Shown in pieces: positions 43,331 to 52,592 of a stretch of 64,000 nt of DNA. Made by a program: the position numbers and the translations under genes. This stretch comes from Glaciecola sp965660815 (lineage in GTDB: Bacteria > Pseudomonadota > Gammaproteobacteria > Enterobacterales > Alteromonadaceae): contig CBFIBG010000023.1 in assembly GCA_965660815.1 (NCBI GenBank), forward strand, positions 1-64,000, given 5' to 3'. Position 1 is the first letter of the stretch. Each line of letters begins with the position of its first letter. The notes under the pieces were generated by a model. That model was not told the origin of the DNA. It saw only the letters and a program-made list of their open reading frames with translations, and ran no database searches.

Positions 43331-43344
43331 CAAACACGTGTTTG
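43331..43344. repeat. 14-bp perfect palindrome
   Basis: CAAACACGTGTTTG is a perfect palindrome between two convergent genes. It has no T-run, so it is not a typical terminator. Its role is unknown. Confidence 0.5.
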
Positions 43345-43385
43345 AACTTGAAACAATCTGGTTGGTTAAACACAACGCTTTCAAA

Positions 43386-44279
43386 TTATTCTTGCATTCT
43401 TCTTATTTTGCTTCGAACTTTAGAAATGTTTGAATCTTTTGCGTATCTTCCTTTGCTGACGTGACGGATTTGATAGACACCATCAATGTCGATGGGTATG
43501 CCCTCACTACCAATTAGCCATTTAAACGCGGTATCTTCATAAGTTTTTCTCCAACGCGTATCTTGAGTTTGGAAAATCTTTAATTTCTCACAGTATCCTA
43601 TTGCTCTGGCCACATCTCCATGAACTATTTGAAATGCTCCTTTTGCTTTATCCCTAGAATGTTGCGAAAAATTCTCTGTCGAGATGTCGACCACTTGAGG
43701 TTCGCTTTCTTTGCGCAACATTGGATCGTCGTCCGTTAGCATGTCGGTTGTGCATTCAGTTTTGGGGAAAAACAAGATTTCTTGTTTTCCCTGCACCGCT
43801 TGAGCCAGTGAATCAATGCAGTTGTTATGAAAAATAATGTCGCAATCGGTAAACCAAATCCAATCGGCAGTAGTTGACACCGCAGCCATATTTCTGCCAA
43901 TACCTCGCCTAAATAGCTTTTCTTTTTCTATCTCGAAAAAATTCCAAACAACGTTTTTAACTTGTATAGAGTTAAAGAAATCAATGACTTGGCTGGTTTT
44001 TTCATCTTCCTTAGAGTAAAAAACGGTCACGGTAACTGTTGCATTCTTAGGTGGATAATTGACAAAAGAGCTCAATTGATAGGTCAGCATGTTGCCATAT
44101 CCCCAACAATGGCTAACTATCTCCAAATTGAGATGCCCATCAACGGCTTTGCGTTTCGACTTTTCAGGAATATCATTGCGATACCAAGAGGGAGGGACTA
44201 GCTTTTCAGTTACCAATCTAAAAAACTGGATAGCCTGTTGGTTATAGCGACGAGGTGGATATGACTTTGTTATTTTCAT
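43386..44279 (-). CDS. GT-A type glycosyltransferase-like protein
   Basis: The 297-residue cytoplasmic protein has a glycosyltransferase GT-A pattern: alternating beta strands, then WIWFTDCDIIFHNN with the DxD-type metal motif D145-C-D147. A GRNMAA segment before it fits the nucleotide-sugar-binding region. The acceptor and sugar are unknown. It stands alone, convergent with the ZIP-like gene and downstream of the LysR gene on the same strand, about 155 bases away. Confidence 0.72.
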   Translation of the reverse strand: MKITKSYPPRRYNQQAIQFFRLVTEKLVPPSWYRNDIPEKSKRKAVDGHLNLEIVSHCWGYGNMLTYQLSSFVNYPPKNATVTVTVFYSKEDEKTSQVIDFFNSIQVKNVVWNFFEIEKEKLFRRGIGRNMAAVSTTADWIWFTDCDIIFHNNCIDSLAQAVQGKQEILFFPKTECTTDMLTDDDPMLRKESEPQVVDISTENFSQHSRDKAKGAFQIVHGDVARAIGYCEKLKIFQTQDTRWRKTYEDTAFKWLIGSEGIPIDIDGVYQIRHVSKGRYAKDSNISKVRSKIRRMQE

Positions 44280-44434
44280 GTTTCTATCATAAATGATTCG
44301 ATCCGTTATCGCTAAAGTGTATCACAATCGCAAAAGCGAATAGAAAAGATATTAGTTAAACTGCCCGCATACTAGACATAAGGCTAGATTACAGCGTCGC
44401 TTATCAGCGCATGACACAAAATCAAAGGGCAATT

Positions 44435-45301
44435 TTATTGATTCACCTTTGAATACTCTTCGATTAAGTAATGGGCTATCGTCTCTACCCCTTGATTAGG
44501 GCTATGTTTTAGCTTGTTGAGAAAGACTGGTATGTGGCAGCATTCAGGGAGAGATGAATACTTAAAATTATTTTTTAATTTATTTGAGAAAACGTTATCT
44601 CTTTCATCACTTATTACTGGGATTACGGCTATTTTTTTCGCCTTATTTAATAGTTCCGTCGCAAGCGATAACGAACAGGTTCTTATTTTCGACTTTTTTA
44701 TTGCTGGATACTCCCTGTATATTTGTTCATTAACAAAAGCACCGTAGTCAATATTGATAAAATTTTCTGGGTTAGCATTCATTAGATCAGATATCGAATG
44801 GTGATAGCATAGACTTAATTTAACTTTTCCCAGCAAAATACTTTCCACATCATCAGATTTGACTGTGCTTGTTGTTATGCCTAAATCTACGGTGTGCTCA
44901 TGCAGATTTTTTGTCATTTGCTCAATCGGGTTGATGTCGTGTTTGATGCTTATATTTGAAAACTTAACGAATAAATCTGGTAAATATTGATTGAAGTAGA
45001 CCAGCATAGCAGTTTGTGTGGCTGATATACTTATGTGGGCGCATTCTTGTTCTGCGAGAACCTGCCTAGCTAAGGCCAACTCATTAGAAATCTTCTTTGC
45101 AAAAGGCACAAGTCTTTCGCCAGCCGGTGTAATTTGAATACTATTTCGATTGCGAATGAATAAAGATGTATTAAAGTATTCTTCAAGTAACTTTATACGC
45201 GCACTTACTGCAGATTGGGTTAGGTATAAATTTTCTGCCGCTCTGCCGAAATGTCTGGTTTGAACGACTTCCAAAAATGTATTTAAGAATCGAATGTCCA
45301 T
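44435..45301 (-). CDS. LysR-type regulator, HdfR-like
   Basis: This 288-residue LysR-family regulator has an N-terminal winged helix (MDIRFLNTFLEVVQTRHFGRA..., residues 1-60) and a periplasmic-binding-type effector domain. The start is placed at ATG 45299-45301, where every LysR protein begins; the longer frame from 45361 adds 20 residues that encode a terminator-like hairpin. It resembles HdfR, which acts on motility genes in Escherichia coli. No ribosome binding site is visible. The effector is unknown. Confidence 0.82.
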   Translation of the reverse strand: MDIRFLNTFLEVVQTRHFGRAAENLYLTQSAVSARIKLLEEYFNTSLFIRNRNSIQITPAGERLVPFAKKISNELALARQVLAEQECAHISISATQTAMLVYFNQYLPDLFVKFSNISIKHDINPIEQMTKNLHEHTVDLGITTSTVKSDDVESILLGKVKLSLCYHHSISDLMNANPENFINIDYGAFVNEQIYREYPAIKKSKIRTCSLSLATELLNKAKKIAVIPVISDERDNVFSNKLKNNFKYSSLPECCHIPVFLNKLKHSPNQGVETIAHYLIEEYSKVNQ

Positions 45302-45335
45302 AAAAAAGCCAGTAAACATATTGTTACTGGCTTTT
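45302..45335 (-). terminator. Hairpin with T-run touching the LysR start codon
   Basis: Read leftward, AAAGCCAGTAA-type arms (45324-45334 with 45305-45315, 11 bp, 8-base loop) are followed by six T residues at 45302-45307, immediately before the LysR ATG. It has the form of an intrinsic terminator for the 58-residue gene upstream. The plus strand also ends in TTTT. Confidence 0.7.
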
Positions 45336-45373
45336 ATAGCTCGAATTTCGGATTTAGCCAATATATTTAGATT

Positions 45374-45550
45374 CTAGTCACCGAATTGGTTGGCTCTCAC
45401 TTGGCTCATAATTTTACTTTCGCGCTTTTTTTTGACTATATTGGATTTGCTATACCGCTCTTTGGTACGTTTGTAAGCATTTACATCATCCCAGTCGCCG
45501 GCATCAAATTCATTTAAATCATCTTTACGGAATCTATAATCTTTACTCAT
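45374..45550 (-). CDS. Small charged protein (58 aa) upstream of LysR
   Basis: This 58-residue frame has ATG at 45548-45550 and TAG at 45374-45376. It is rich in Lys, Arg and Asp (MSKDYRFRKDDLNEFDAGDW at the start, KKKRESKIMSQVRANQFGD at the end) and soluble. I do not recognise a family. Its position before the hdfR-like gene recalls maoP beside hdfR in enterics, but it is only half as long and unrelated by eye. A terminator hairpin follows. Confidence 0.6.
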   Translation of the reverse strand: MSKDYRFRKDDLNEFDAGDWDDVNAYKRTKERYSKSNIVKKKRESKIMSQVRANQFGD

Positions 45551-45865
45551 GTATCATTACTCTACTTACACGACTTAAATTATATCGGGATTAATATCAG
45601 ACTTTAAAGCAAAATATTTTTATCGATAAGAGCAATAATTTTTATTATGCTTAATTGCCATAAAGCTAAGCTAGTGGATTTGACTTAGCCCTAATTTTTA
45701 TTAATGTTCGCTGTATCTTGAAGCTTAAATTTCGCATATTACCACATTGATAGACTCTATCTAATAGAAGCAAAATTTGAAGTGTTGTATGATGATTTTG
45801 AATAAGCGATTATGGTGTTAGATTAACGTACTTTTTTCATTTATAACAACAGGAATAATCAATTT
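45551..45865. other. Divergent region upstream of alr
   Basis: These 315 bases lie between the 58-residue gene and alr. They hold both promoters. I see an AGGA ribosome binding site for alr at 45851-45854 but no convincing promoter pair, hairpin or small gene. Confidence 0.3.
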
Positions 45866-46969
45866 ATGAGTCGCGCGACACGTGCAATTATCGACTTAAA
45901 TGCATTGGACAGTAATTTAACTTTATTAAAGGGCCTGAATGAAAATAGTAAGGTGATTGCGGTGGTAAAAGCAGATGCGTATGGAAATGGCGCTATCCAA
46001 GTGTCTCATCAAATTGCAGATAAAGTCGATATGTTCGCCGTCGCATTTTTGGATGAAGCAATCGAATTAAGAGTGGCAGGAATTACTTTACCTATTTTGA
46101 TTTTACAAGGCCCTCATAGTACCGACGATTTTACCGATGCCGAAGGATTAGGAGTTGTCTGGCTTATGCATGAGCGATGGCAGCTTGAGCATGCAAAGAA
46201 CCTCAAGCAGAGAGGAAAGCATAATGTCGATAAAATATGGCTTAAATTCGACACTGGCATGCACCGCTTGGGCTTTCCTATTGCTGAATTTGATGCTATC
46301 ACAGAATCATATGAAGACCTGTTGGAAGAAGGGTCTACTATGGTTACTCATCTAGCGTGCGCAGATGAAATGACACAAGAGCATGCGCACAATCAAATTA
46401 AAACGTTTTTAGACGCGGTCGGTGAAAGCCGTTTTAAATTATGCATAGCTAACTCGGCTACTAACATTCGTTTTTCACATGCTAGGAAAGATTATGTTCG
46501 TCTTGGCATAGCTATGTACGGCTCAACTCCTTTCCCCAAAGAGTACAATCAAGATTTTCAACTTTCTAGCGTAATGACTCTTGAATCAGAAATTATGGCT
46601 ATTAGGAAAATTGCAAAGGGTGAATTCGTTGGGTATGGAGCGACTTGGCAGGCAAAACGGGATAGTTTGATCGCCACCGTTGCGCTTGGCTACGCAGATG
46701 GTTACCCAAGACATGCACCCAGTGGAACGCCCGCTTGGTGCAAGGGGCATCTCATCCCGCTAGTTGGAAGAGTATCGATGGACATGTTGACCTTTGATGT
46801 CACCGACATGAGTTATGTTGAAGTCGGTGACAAGGTTGAGCTGTGGGGAAAGCATTTACCGATTAATGATGTCGCTGAACATATCGATACGATTGGATAT
46901 GAGTTAATGACCAGAGTTTCAAAACGAGTCCCGCGAGTTTATAAATCGACTGAATCAAAACATTTATGA
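45866..46969 (+). CDS. alr: Alanine racemase
   Basis: Alr converts L-alanine to D-alanine for peptidoglycan with PLP. The 367-residue enzyme has the PLP lysine K35 in VVKADAYGNG and the second catalytic base Y257 in GYGATW, followed by ALGYADGYPR. Length and fold are normal. It overlaps the next gene by four bases, so a cell-wall gene leads a three-gene operon with a sugar-kinase-like gene and gcdH. Confidence 0.97.
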   Translation: MSRATRAIIDLNALDSNLTLLKGLNENSKVIAVVKADAYGNGAIQVSHQIADKVDMFAVAFLDEAIELRVAGITLPILILQGPHSTDDFTDAEGLGVVWLMHERWQLEHAKNLKQRGKHNVDKIWLKFDTGMHRLGFPIAEFDAITESYEDLLEEGSTMVTHLACADEMTQEHAHNQIKTFLDAVGESRFKLCIANSATNIRFSHARKDYVRLGIAMYGSTPFPKEYNQDFQLSSVMTLESEIMAIRKIAKGEFVGYGATWQAKRDSLIATVALGYADGYPRHAPSGTPAWCKGHLIPLVGRVSMDMLTFDVTDMSYVEVGDKVELWGKHLPINDVAEHIDTIGYELMTRVSKRVPRVYKSTESKHL

Positions 46970-47871
46970 TGAGTATTAGTAATCTTTCTGGTCCGTTTGT
47001 TATAGCGATAGATGGGGGAGGTACAAGTTGCAAGGCGTCTTTGCTCGATTCATCAAGTGAACAAGTTTTAGCCAGTGCAATAACAGGACCGGCTAACGTG
47101 TTTTCAAATTATCAATCGGCAATTGATAATATTATGATTGCAAGTGAAAAGCTGTTAGAGCAAGTAAATATTAATTCAAGTACCTGTATTGAGCTTAAAC
47201 ATTGTTATTTGAGTGCTGGATTGGCAGGCGCTAAAACAAAGATTGCTAAACAGAAAATGGCAAATTGGCGACATCCTTTCCAAGATATCTTAATTACCAC
47301 CGATGTACACATTGGCTGTGCTGGAGCACATGCTTTGAACGATTGTTTCTTTATAATTGTCGGCACAGGTTCATGCTTTGCTTTGTATCAAGAACGATCG
47401 TTGTCCCAATTCGGTGGGCATGGGTTTTTGCTAGGCGACCAAGCTTCTGGCGCTTGGTTAGGAAAAAAAGCACTGACATGGTACTTAAAATGGTTGGATT
47501 TAGGGTCTAGTAAGTGCGAACTTTCAGATATATTAGAAGCTAATATTGGACACGATACTGCTGAAATCGTCGATTATTATTCAGCGAGCAACATTTCTAA
47601 TATTGCCAAGTTGGCTCCGGATTTAATAAAGATTAGTCACACATCAAAGCAAGTGAATAAATGGCTAGATGAAGGTGCCAATTATATATTTGATATTATT
47701 ATGGCGCACGCAGGCTCGGTAGATACTCTGTGCATAGCCGGTGGTTTATCCTCAGTGTATAAGCAAAGAATACAAGAAAATTATAATCTTAGACTACAAG
47801 AGCCAGAACACTCCCCTGTCTTTGGTGCGTTTTTATTAGCCAAGCACAAATTTTTCAAGGATATAACATGA
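46966..47871 (+). CDS. BadF/BcrA-family N-acetylglucosamine kinase-like protein
   Basis: The 301-residue protein has the ASKHA phosphate loop DGGGTSCKAS (near 16-25), a second loop VGTGSCF (about 127-133) and the adenosine motif CIAGGLSSVY near the C-terminus. These match the BadF/BadG/BcrA/BcrD family, which includes N-acetylglucosamine and MurNAc kinases. A sugar recycled from peptidoglycan would fit the overlap with alr on one side, but the gcdH overlap on the other side offers no support. Start at ATG 46966; 46969 is an equal option. Confidence 0.8.
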   Translation: MMSISNLSGPFVIAIDGGGTSCKASLLDSSSEQVLASAITGPANVFSNYQSAIDNIMIASEKLLEQVNINSSTCIELKHCYLSAGLAGAKTKIAKQKMANWRHPFQDILITTDVHIGCAGAHALNDCFFIIVGTGSCFALYQERSLSQFGGHGFLLGDQASGAWLGKKALTWYLKWLDLGSSKCELSDILEANIGHDTAEIVDYYSASNISNIAKLAPDLIKISHTSKQVNKWLDEGANYIFDIIMAHAGSVDTLCIAGGLSSVYKQRIQENYNLRLQEPEHSPVFGAFLLAKHKFFKDIT

Positions 47872-49034
47872 GCAATTGGCAAGACATCCTTTTGATAGAA
47901 GAGCAGCTATCAGAGGAGGAGCGAATGATTCGAGATAGTGCGAAAGAGTTTGCGCAGTCTGAATTGCAGCCAGGCATTTTAATGGCAAATAGGAACGAGT
48001 ATTTTGATACTGGCATTATGCGGAAAATGGGTCAGGCTGGGCTTCTTGGTGCTACCATCGATGGGTTTAATTGTGCTGGCGTAAATTATGTCTCTTATGG
48101 ACTCATTGCTCGTGAAATTGAAAGAGTGGACAGCGGTTATAGAAGCGCTATAAGCGTTCAATCGTCATTGGTCATGCATCCTATTAATGCATTTGGCAGT
48201 GACGCACAGAAGGAAAAGTACTTACCGAAACTGGCTTCAGGGGAACTTATAGGTTGTTTTGGATTGACAGAGCCAGATGCGGGCTCTGATCCTGCTTCGA
48301 TGAAAACACGGGCTAGACCAGTAGAAGGTGGCTACCGTTTAAACGGTAGCAAAATGTGGATCACGAATAGTCCTATTGCCGATTTATGCTTGGTTTGGGC
48401 AAAACAAACCGATGACGATGAGATTTATGGCTATTTAGTAGAGGCCGGAAGCAAGGGACTCACTTGTCCTAAAATTACTGGTAAACAGTCTCTAAAGGCT
48501 TCAGTGACTGGTGAAATAGTGATGGACGATGTGTTCATTGAGCACTCGAGTAAACTGCCGGGTGTAAAAGGTTTAAAAGGTCCGTTTAGTTGTCTAAATA
48601 TGGCAAGGTATGGTATTTCTTGGGGAGTGTTAGGCGCCGCTGAGTTTTGTTGGCACAGAGCTTTGCAATATGGTTTGGACAGAAAACAATTCGATCGCCC
48701 ACTGGCACAAACTCAACTATTCCAGACTAAATTAGCAGATATGCAAACGGAAATTACTTTAGGTTTGCAAGCCAGTTTGCGAGTTGGGAGATTACTTGAT
48801 AGCAAAAAACTTGACCCAACTATGATTTCTTTGGTTAAACGCAATAACTGCGCTAAAGCACTTGATATCACAAGAAAGGCTCGGGATATGCATGGAGGCA
48901 ATGGGATCAGCGACGAATATCATGTGATTAGGCACATGATAAATTTAGAAACAGTCAATACCTACGAGGGGACCTACGATATACACGGCTTAATATTAGG
49001 CAGGTCACAGACTGGACTACAGGCTTTCTTTTAA
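47868..49034 (+). CDS. gcdH: Glutaryl-CoA dehydrogenase-like acyl-CoA dehydrogenase
   Basis: The 388-residue flavoenzyme matches glutaryl-CoA dehydrogenase, which oxidises and decarboxylates glutaryl-CoA to crotonyl-CoA in lysine and tryptophan breakdown. The FAD and substrate regions FGLTEPDAGSDPASM and KMWITNSPIADL are present. The catalytic base E367 lies in NTYEGTYD and MHGGNGISDEYHVIRH is standard. It overlaps the kinase-like gene by four bases. A CoA-transferase partner is not nearby. The operon partner alr is unexpected for this pathway. Confidence 0.9.
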   Translation: MSNWQDILLIEEQLSEEERMIRDSAKEFAQSELQPGILMANRNEYFDTGIMRKMGQAGLLGATIDGFNCAGVNYVSYGLIAREIERVDSGYRSAISVQSSLVMHPINAFGSDAQKEKYLPKLASGELIGCFGLTEPDAGSDPASMKTRARPVEGGYRLNGSKMWITNSPIADLCLVWAKQTDDDEIYGYLVEAGSKGLTCPKITGKQSLKASVTGEIVMDDVFIEHSSKLPGVKGLKGPFSCLNMARYGISWGVLGAAEFCWHRALQYGLDRKQFDRPLAQTQLFQTKLADMQTEITLGLQASLRVGRLLDSKKLDPTMISLVKRNNCAKALDITRKARDMHGGNGISDEYHVIRHMINLETVNTYEGTYDIHGLILGRSQTGLQAFF

Positions 49035-49207
49035 TTATGAAAACCCCTGAATTAGAAGGCCTTATCCATTCATCTTAATGACACTTGCAATGTATGTGAG
49101 ACTAGCTGGCTAGGAGTTTGTCTATCTTGCCCCACTTGATTGTGAACGAGCCATTTCGAAAGCTAAGCAACTTGAAATACCTGGCAAGCGTTTGTCCAAC
49201 AAGATGT

Positions 49208-50011
49208 TTACCATTTTCTAATAATTTCGACATACAAAGCCTCATCTAACATTGAGATGTCTCCATCCTCTGCATTAAGTGCCGTGTCGCTTATATTTGC
49301 GATTATTTCCTCGGCTTGTATATCTGAAATTGTGGAATTGAATTTTTCGACTATTTGTTTCGCATCGGGATAGTCCGCTTTAATGGCCAACCTCACTTCA
49401 ACAACATATATAGGTTTTTTACCGATAGAGAGAGGTGCTTTGTTTCCGTCAAACAATAATTTATTCACTTCATCTAACATGAACTTATCGGCGAGTATAT
49501 AATCTACGCGTTCATCTCCAATTTGACGAATAATACCCAAAAAATCAGGAGATCTAGCCCAACGTACGCTTCTCTCTGACCTCATTTTATCCGTATTAGC
49601 AAATCTATTTTCTACGCCAACGGTTGTTCTGTAAATCTTGTCTAATCGCGATATATCAGCAGCGTTTTCATTCTTAGAAGCTATGTGCAAAGGTATTGAC
49701 ATGTAAGGTTCTGAGTAAATATAAGTGTTTCTTTGATTATTTAAAGAATAATGGTCAATAAAGCCCGCGAACGTTCCATTTCTTAAACCGCTTCCCGACC
49801 AAGCTTGGGTTGTTGCGGTGATCGTAATGGGTGCATCATCCATAATCGCTTGAACCAAAGCGTTGGCTCTGGCAGGGTATTCTTGCGCGTCTATTAATGT
49901 AGGAACTTTATTTCCCACAAGAGGAATACTGTTTTGGGCAATCGCTAAAAACGAAGTTGCATTTATCATTAGTACCGCTAGACAAGCTCTTATCATTCCG
50001 GCTTTGCTCAT
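49208..50011 (-). CDS. Periplasmic solute-binding-like protein
   Basis: The 267-residue protein has a signal peptide (cleavage near AIAQNS) and resembles the SBP_bac_3 (polar amino-acid binding) fold: paired lobes and segments such as YSEPYMSIPLHIA, TVGVENRFA and VDYILADKFMLDEV. No transport permease is adjacent, so it may be a sensor or an orphan binding protein, as is common in Alteromonadales. The ligand is unknown. Confidence 0.72.
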   Translation of the reverse strand: MSKAGMIRACLAVLMINATSFLAIAQNSIPLVGNKVPTLIDAQEYPARANALVQAIMDDAPITITATTQAWSGSGLRNGTFAGFIDHYSLNNQRNTYIYSEPYMSIPLHIASKNENAADISRLDKIYRTTVGVENRFANTDKMRSERSVRWARSPDFLGIIRQIGDERVDYILADKFMLDEVNKLLFDGNKAPLSIGKKPIYVVEVRLAIKADYPDAKQIVEKFNSTISDIQAEEIIANISDTALNAEDGDISMLDEALYVEIIRKW

Positions 50012-50163
50012 TATTTTATTACTACCTTTTAGAATTATCCAAATCCACAGCTATTATTTCCAACTATAGCTTTATGTTTAACCTTGTATTTAACGAAAAA
50101 TGTGTAGACTTGGATTGCTTCTGGCAGTAACTAATTTGTAAGCAGTTTAATAACGTCCCTTCT

Positions 50164-50859
50164 TTAAATGAAAGCAAAAGCGTCGCCGAAGAGGTCATCT
50201 TGTTTCAAATTTAAAGGCAAAAGCGCTTTTTTTATTACCGCTGCCATTTCGAATCTGCCTGCTACATATACTTGTAATTCAGCAAAATCAGAGTAATCTT
50301 CAAGCACAGCTTCATGAACTTTGCCTACTTGATAGTGCCAACTATCGGTAGGTGTTTCTACAACGGGCTTAAACGTAAAGTTTTTGTGCACGACGCTCAA
50401 TTGGAATAAAGATTCTTTTTCATAAAGTTCGCTTTCGTCTCTTGCTCCCCAATACAGCACTACTTCTCGCTCGGGTTGGTCGCTTAAAAGACTTAACAAT
50501 ATAGACTTCGCATAGCTATAACCCGTGCCACCTGCGATCAAAATCGCTTTTTTACTGCTCTTTTGTAGGAAGGCTTCTCCTAACCCTATTTCAACTAACA
50601 GGTTCTTTTCTTGTTGTGCTTTAGTGATCACTTCGTAAGCATAAGGATTTTCTGGAGCCGCCCCGATATGTAATTCAATCAGGCCATCCAAAGAAGGTTT
50701 ATTGGCAATTGAAAAAGGCCTTTTATCGTTTTCTGACATAACCACTTGCAGGTATTGCCCAGCCTTGAAAAAGACTTCTTCCCCCGCGTCTAGTATCAAT
50801 TTCTTTACATAAGGTGAGAGTGAGTCAATGCTAACCACATTTGTCTTGATACGTTTCAT
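50164..50859 (-). CDS. fre: NAD(P)H-flavin reductase (Fre/LuxG-like)
   Basis: The 231-residue enzyme reduces free flavins with NAD(P)H. The FAD-binding RPFSIAN (about 47-53) and the nucleotide loop IAGGTGYSYAKSI are clear. There is no FeS domain, as in Fre. It lies about 90 bases after ubiD on the same strand, the same order as in Escherichia coli. Fre provides reduced flavin for enzymes such as ribonucleotide reductase activation; the prenylated FMN of UbiD also depends on reduced FMN. Confidence 0.92.
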   Translation of the reverse strand: MKRIKTNVVSIDSLSPYVKKLILDAGEEVFFKAGQYLQVVMSENDKRPFSIANKPSLDGLIELHIGAAPENPYAYEVITKAQQEKNLLVEIGLGEAFLQKSSKKAILIAGGTGYSYAKSILLSLLSDQPEREVVLYWGARDESELYEKESLFQLSVVHKNFTFKPVVETPTDSWHYQVGKVHEAVLEDYSDFAELQVYVAGRFEMAAVIKKALLPLNLKQDDLFGDAFAFI

Positions 50860-50949
50860 TTAGAACTTCCCATAATTGTTACTACTAGATATTTCAATTT
50901 TAACATAACGAGCTGCTCAAAACGGCACGCTTGATAAAAACCCGATAGT

Positions 50950-52419
50950 TTACTCTAAAAGACCTAATTGTTCCCAAATTTCGTCTACTTTTTGCTTAAC
51001 TTTGTCATCCATGACAATGGGAGTTCCCCACTCTCTATCGGTTTCCCCAGGCAGTTTATTAGTCGCATCAAGGCCCATTTTGGAACCCAATCCAGATACT
51101 GGCGAAGCAAAGTCTAAATAGTCAATAGGGGTATTTTCAATCATGGTTGTATCACGTGCAGGATCCATCCTAGTGGTAATGGCCCAGATTACGTCATTCC
51201 AATCTCTGGCATTCACATCATCATCACAAACAATTACGAACTTAGTATACATAAATTGTCTAAGAAATGACCAAACACCCATCATTACTCGTTTTGCATG
51301 ACCAGGGTATTGTTTCTTCATGGTCACTACGGCCATTCTATAAGAGCAACCTTCAGGAGGAAGATAGAAGTCAACAATCTCAGGAAACTGCTTTTGTAAG
51401 ATAGGAACGAAGACTTCATTTAACGCAACTCCCAATATAGCAGGCTCATCTGGTGGTCTTCCGGTATACGTAGAATGATAAATAGGATTATCTCTGTGGG
51501 TAATGTGGGTGACGGTCATGACAGGAAACGTATCTATTTCGTTGTAATACCCTGTATGGTCTCCATATGGTCCCTCAGGCGCCACTTCATCTTGTGCGAT
51601 GTACCCTTCCAAAACAATTTCTGCTGAAGCAGGCACTTGCAAGTCGTTTGATACCGACTTTACGACTTCTGTTTTATCACCTCTTAGTAAACCAGCGAAG
51701 GCATATTCTGATAAAGTGTCTGGAACAGGGGTTACCGCGCCCAAAATCGTGGCTGGATCGGCACCTAATGCGACCGAAACAGGATAGGGTTCGCCTGGGT
51801 TGGTTTGACACCATTCTTTGAAATCTAACGCGCCTCCTCTATGAGAAAGCCATCGCATGATAATTTTGTTTTTAGCGATCACTTGTTGACGATAAATTCC
51901 CAAGTTTTGTCGTTTTTTATGCGGCCCCTTTGTGACTGTTAATCCCCATGTAATTAATGGGGCAGCGTCTCCTGGCCAACATCGCTGTATCGGCAAAGAG
52001 GCCAAATTGACGTCTTCCCCAGATACTATGTTTTCCTGGCAAGGCGCTTTTTTTATGACCTTGGCGGGCATATTTAAAACTTGTTTGAAAACGGGAATTT
52101 TACTCATTAGGTCTTTTAGACCTTTAGGCGGTTCGGGCTCTTTAAGAAAAGCCAGAAGCTTTCCAACTTCCCTAAGAGCCTCAACAGATTCTTGCCCCAT
52201 TCCTAATGCGACTCTTTCGGGGGTGCCAAATAAATTCGCCAGCACAGGTACTTTGTAGCCTTTAGGGTTTTCAAATAGTATAGCGGGCCCTCCCGCTCGT
52301 AACGTACGATCTGCAATTTCAGTCATTTCAAGCTCTGGATCGACTTCAATAGTGACTCGCTTCAGCTTTCCTAATTTTTCTAATTTATTGACGAAATCGC
52401 GCAAATCTTTATATTTCAT
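50950..52419 (-). CDS. ubiD: UbiD 4-hydroxy-3-polyprenylbenzoate decarboxylase
   Basis: UbiD decarboxylates the polyprenyl hydroxybenzoate intermediate of ubiquinone synthesis using prenylated FMN. The 489-residue protein begins at the ATG at 52417-52419, where the conserved MKYKDLRDF starts; the TTG at 52464 would add 15 residues. Family elements include WGLTVTKGPH, the prFMN-binding EGPYGDHTGYYNE and CDDDVNARDWNDVIWA. It lies upstream of fre, with which it is likely co-transcribed. No ubiX is nearby. Confidence 0.95.
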   Translation of the reverse strand: MKYKDLRDFVNKLEKLGKLKRVTIEVDPELEMTEIADRTLRAGGPAILFENPKGYKVPVLANLFGTPERVALGMGQESVEALREVGKLLAFLKEPEPPKGLKDLMSKIPVFKQVLNMPAKVIKKAPCQENIVSGEDVNLASLPIQRCWPGDAAPLITWGLTVTKGPHKKRQNLGIYRQQVIAKNKIIMRWLSHRGGALDFKEWCQTNPGEPYPVSVALGADPATILGAVTPVPDTLSEYAFAGLLRGDKTEVVKSVSNDLQVPASAEIVLEGYIAQDEVAPEGPYGDHTGYYNEIDTFPVMTVTHITHRDNPIYHSTYTGRPPDEPAILGVALNEVFVPILQKQFPEIVDFYLPPEGCSYRMAVVTMKKQYPGHAKRVMMGVWSFLRQFMYTKFVIVCDDDVNARDWNDVIWAITTRMDPARDTTMIENTPIDYLDFASPVSGLGSKMGLDATNKLPGETDREWGTPIVMDDKVKQKVDEIWEQLGLLE

Positions 52420-52505
52420 TTGGTTTTCAGGACCTCTATTTACTTTAATGGGTGTTATACCCAACCCGTAGCTATTTTGTTTATTTTCAAATTAGACTTT
52501 ACAAC

Positions 52506-52532
52506 TAATTATTTGAACATTATTGCCGATAT
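52506..52532 (+). promoter_or_regulatory. FliA (sigma-28) promoter candidate for motX
   Basis: TAATTATT (52506-52513), an 11-base spacer and GCCGATAT (52525-52532) match the flagellar sigma-28 consensus TAAAGTTT-N11-GCCGATAA, with 5 of 8 and 7 of 8 bases and exact spacing. It lies about 60 bases before the likely motX start. MotX in Vibrio is transcribed by sigma-28. Confidence 0.6.
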
Positions 52533-52592
52533 TTATCCAAGAAGATTTGTCAAATAAGCCGTTATTGCAATGGTTATGAGGTTTTTTTGTTC

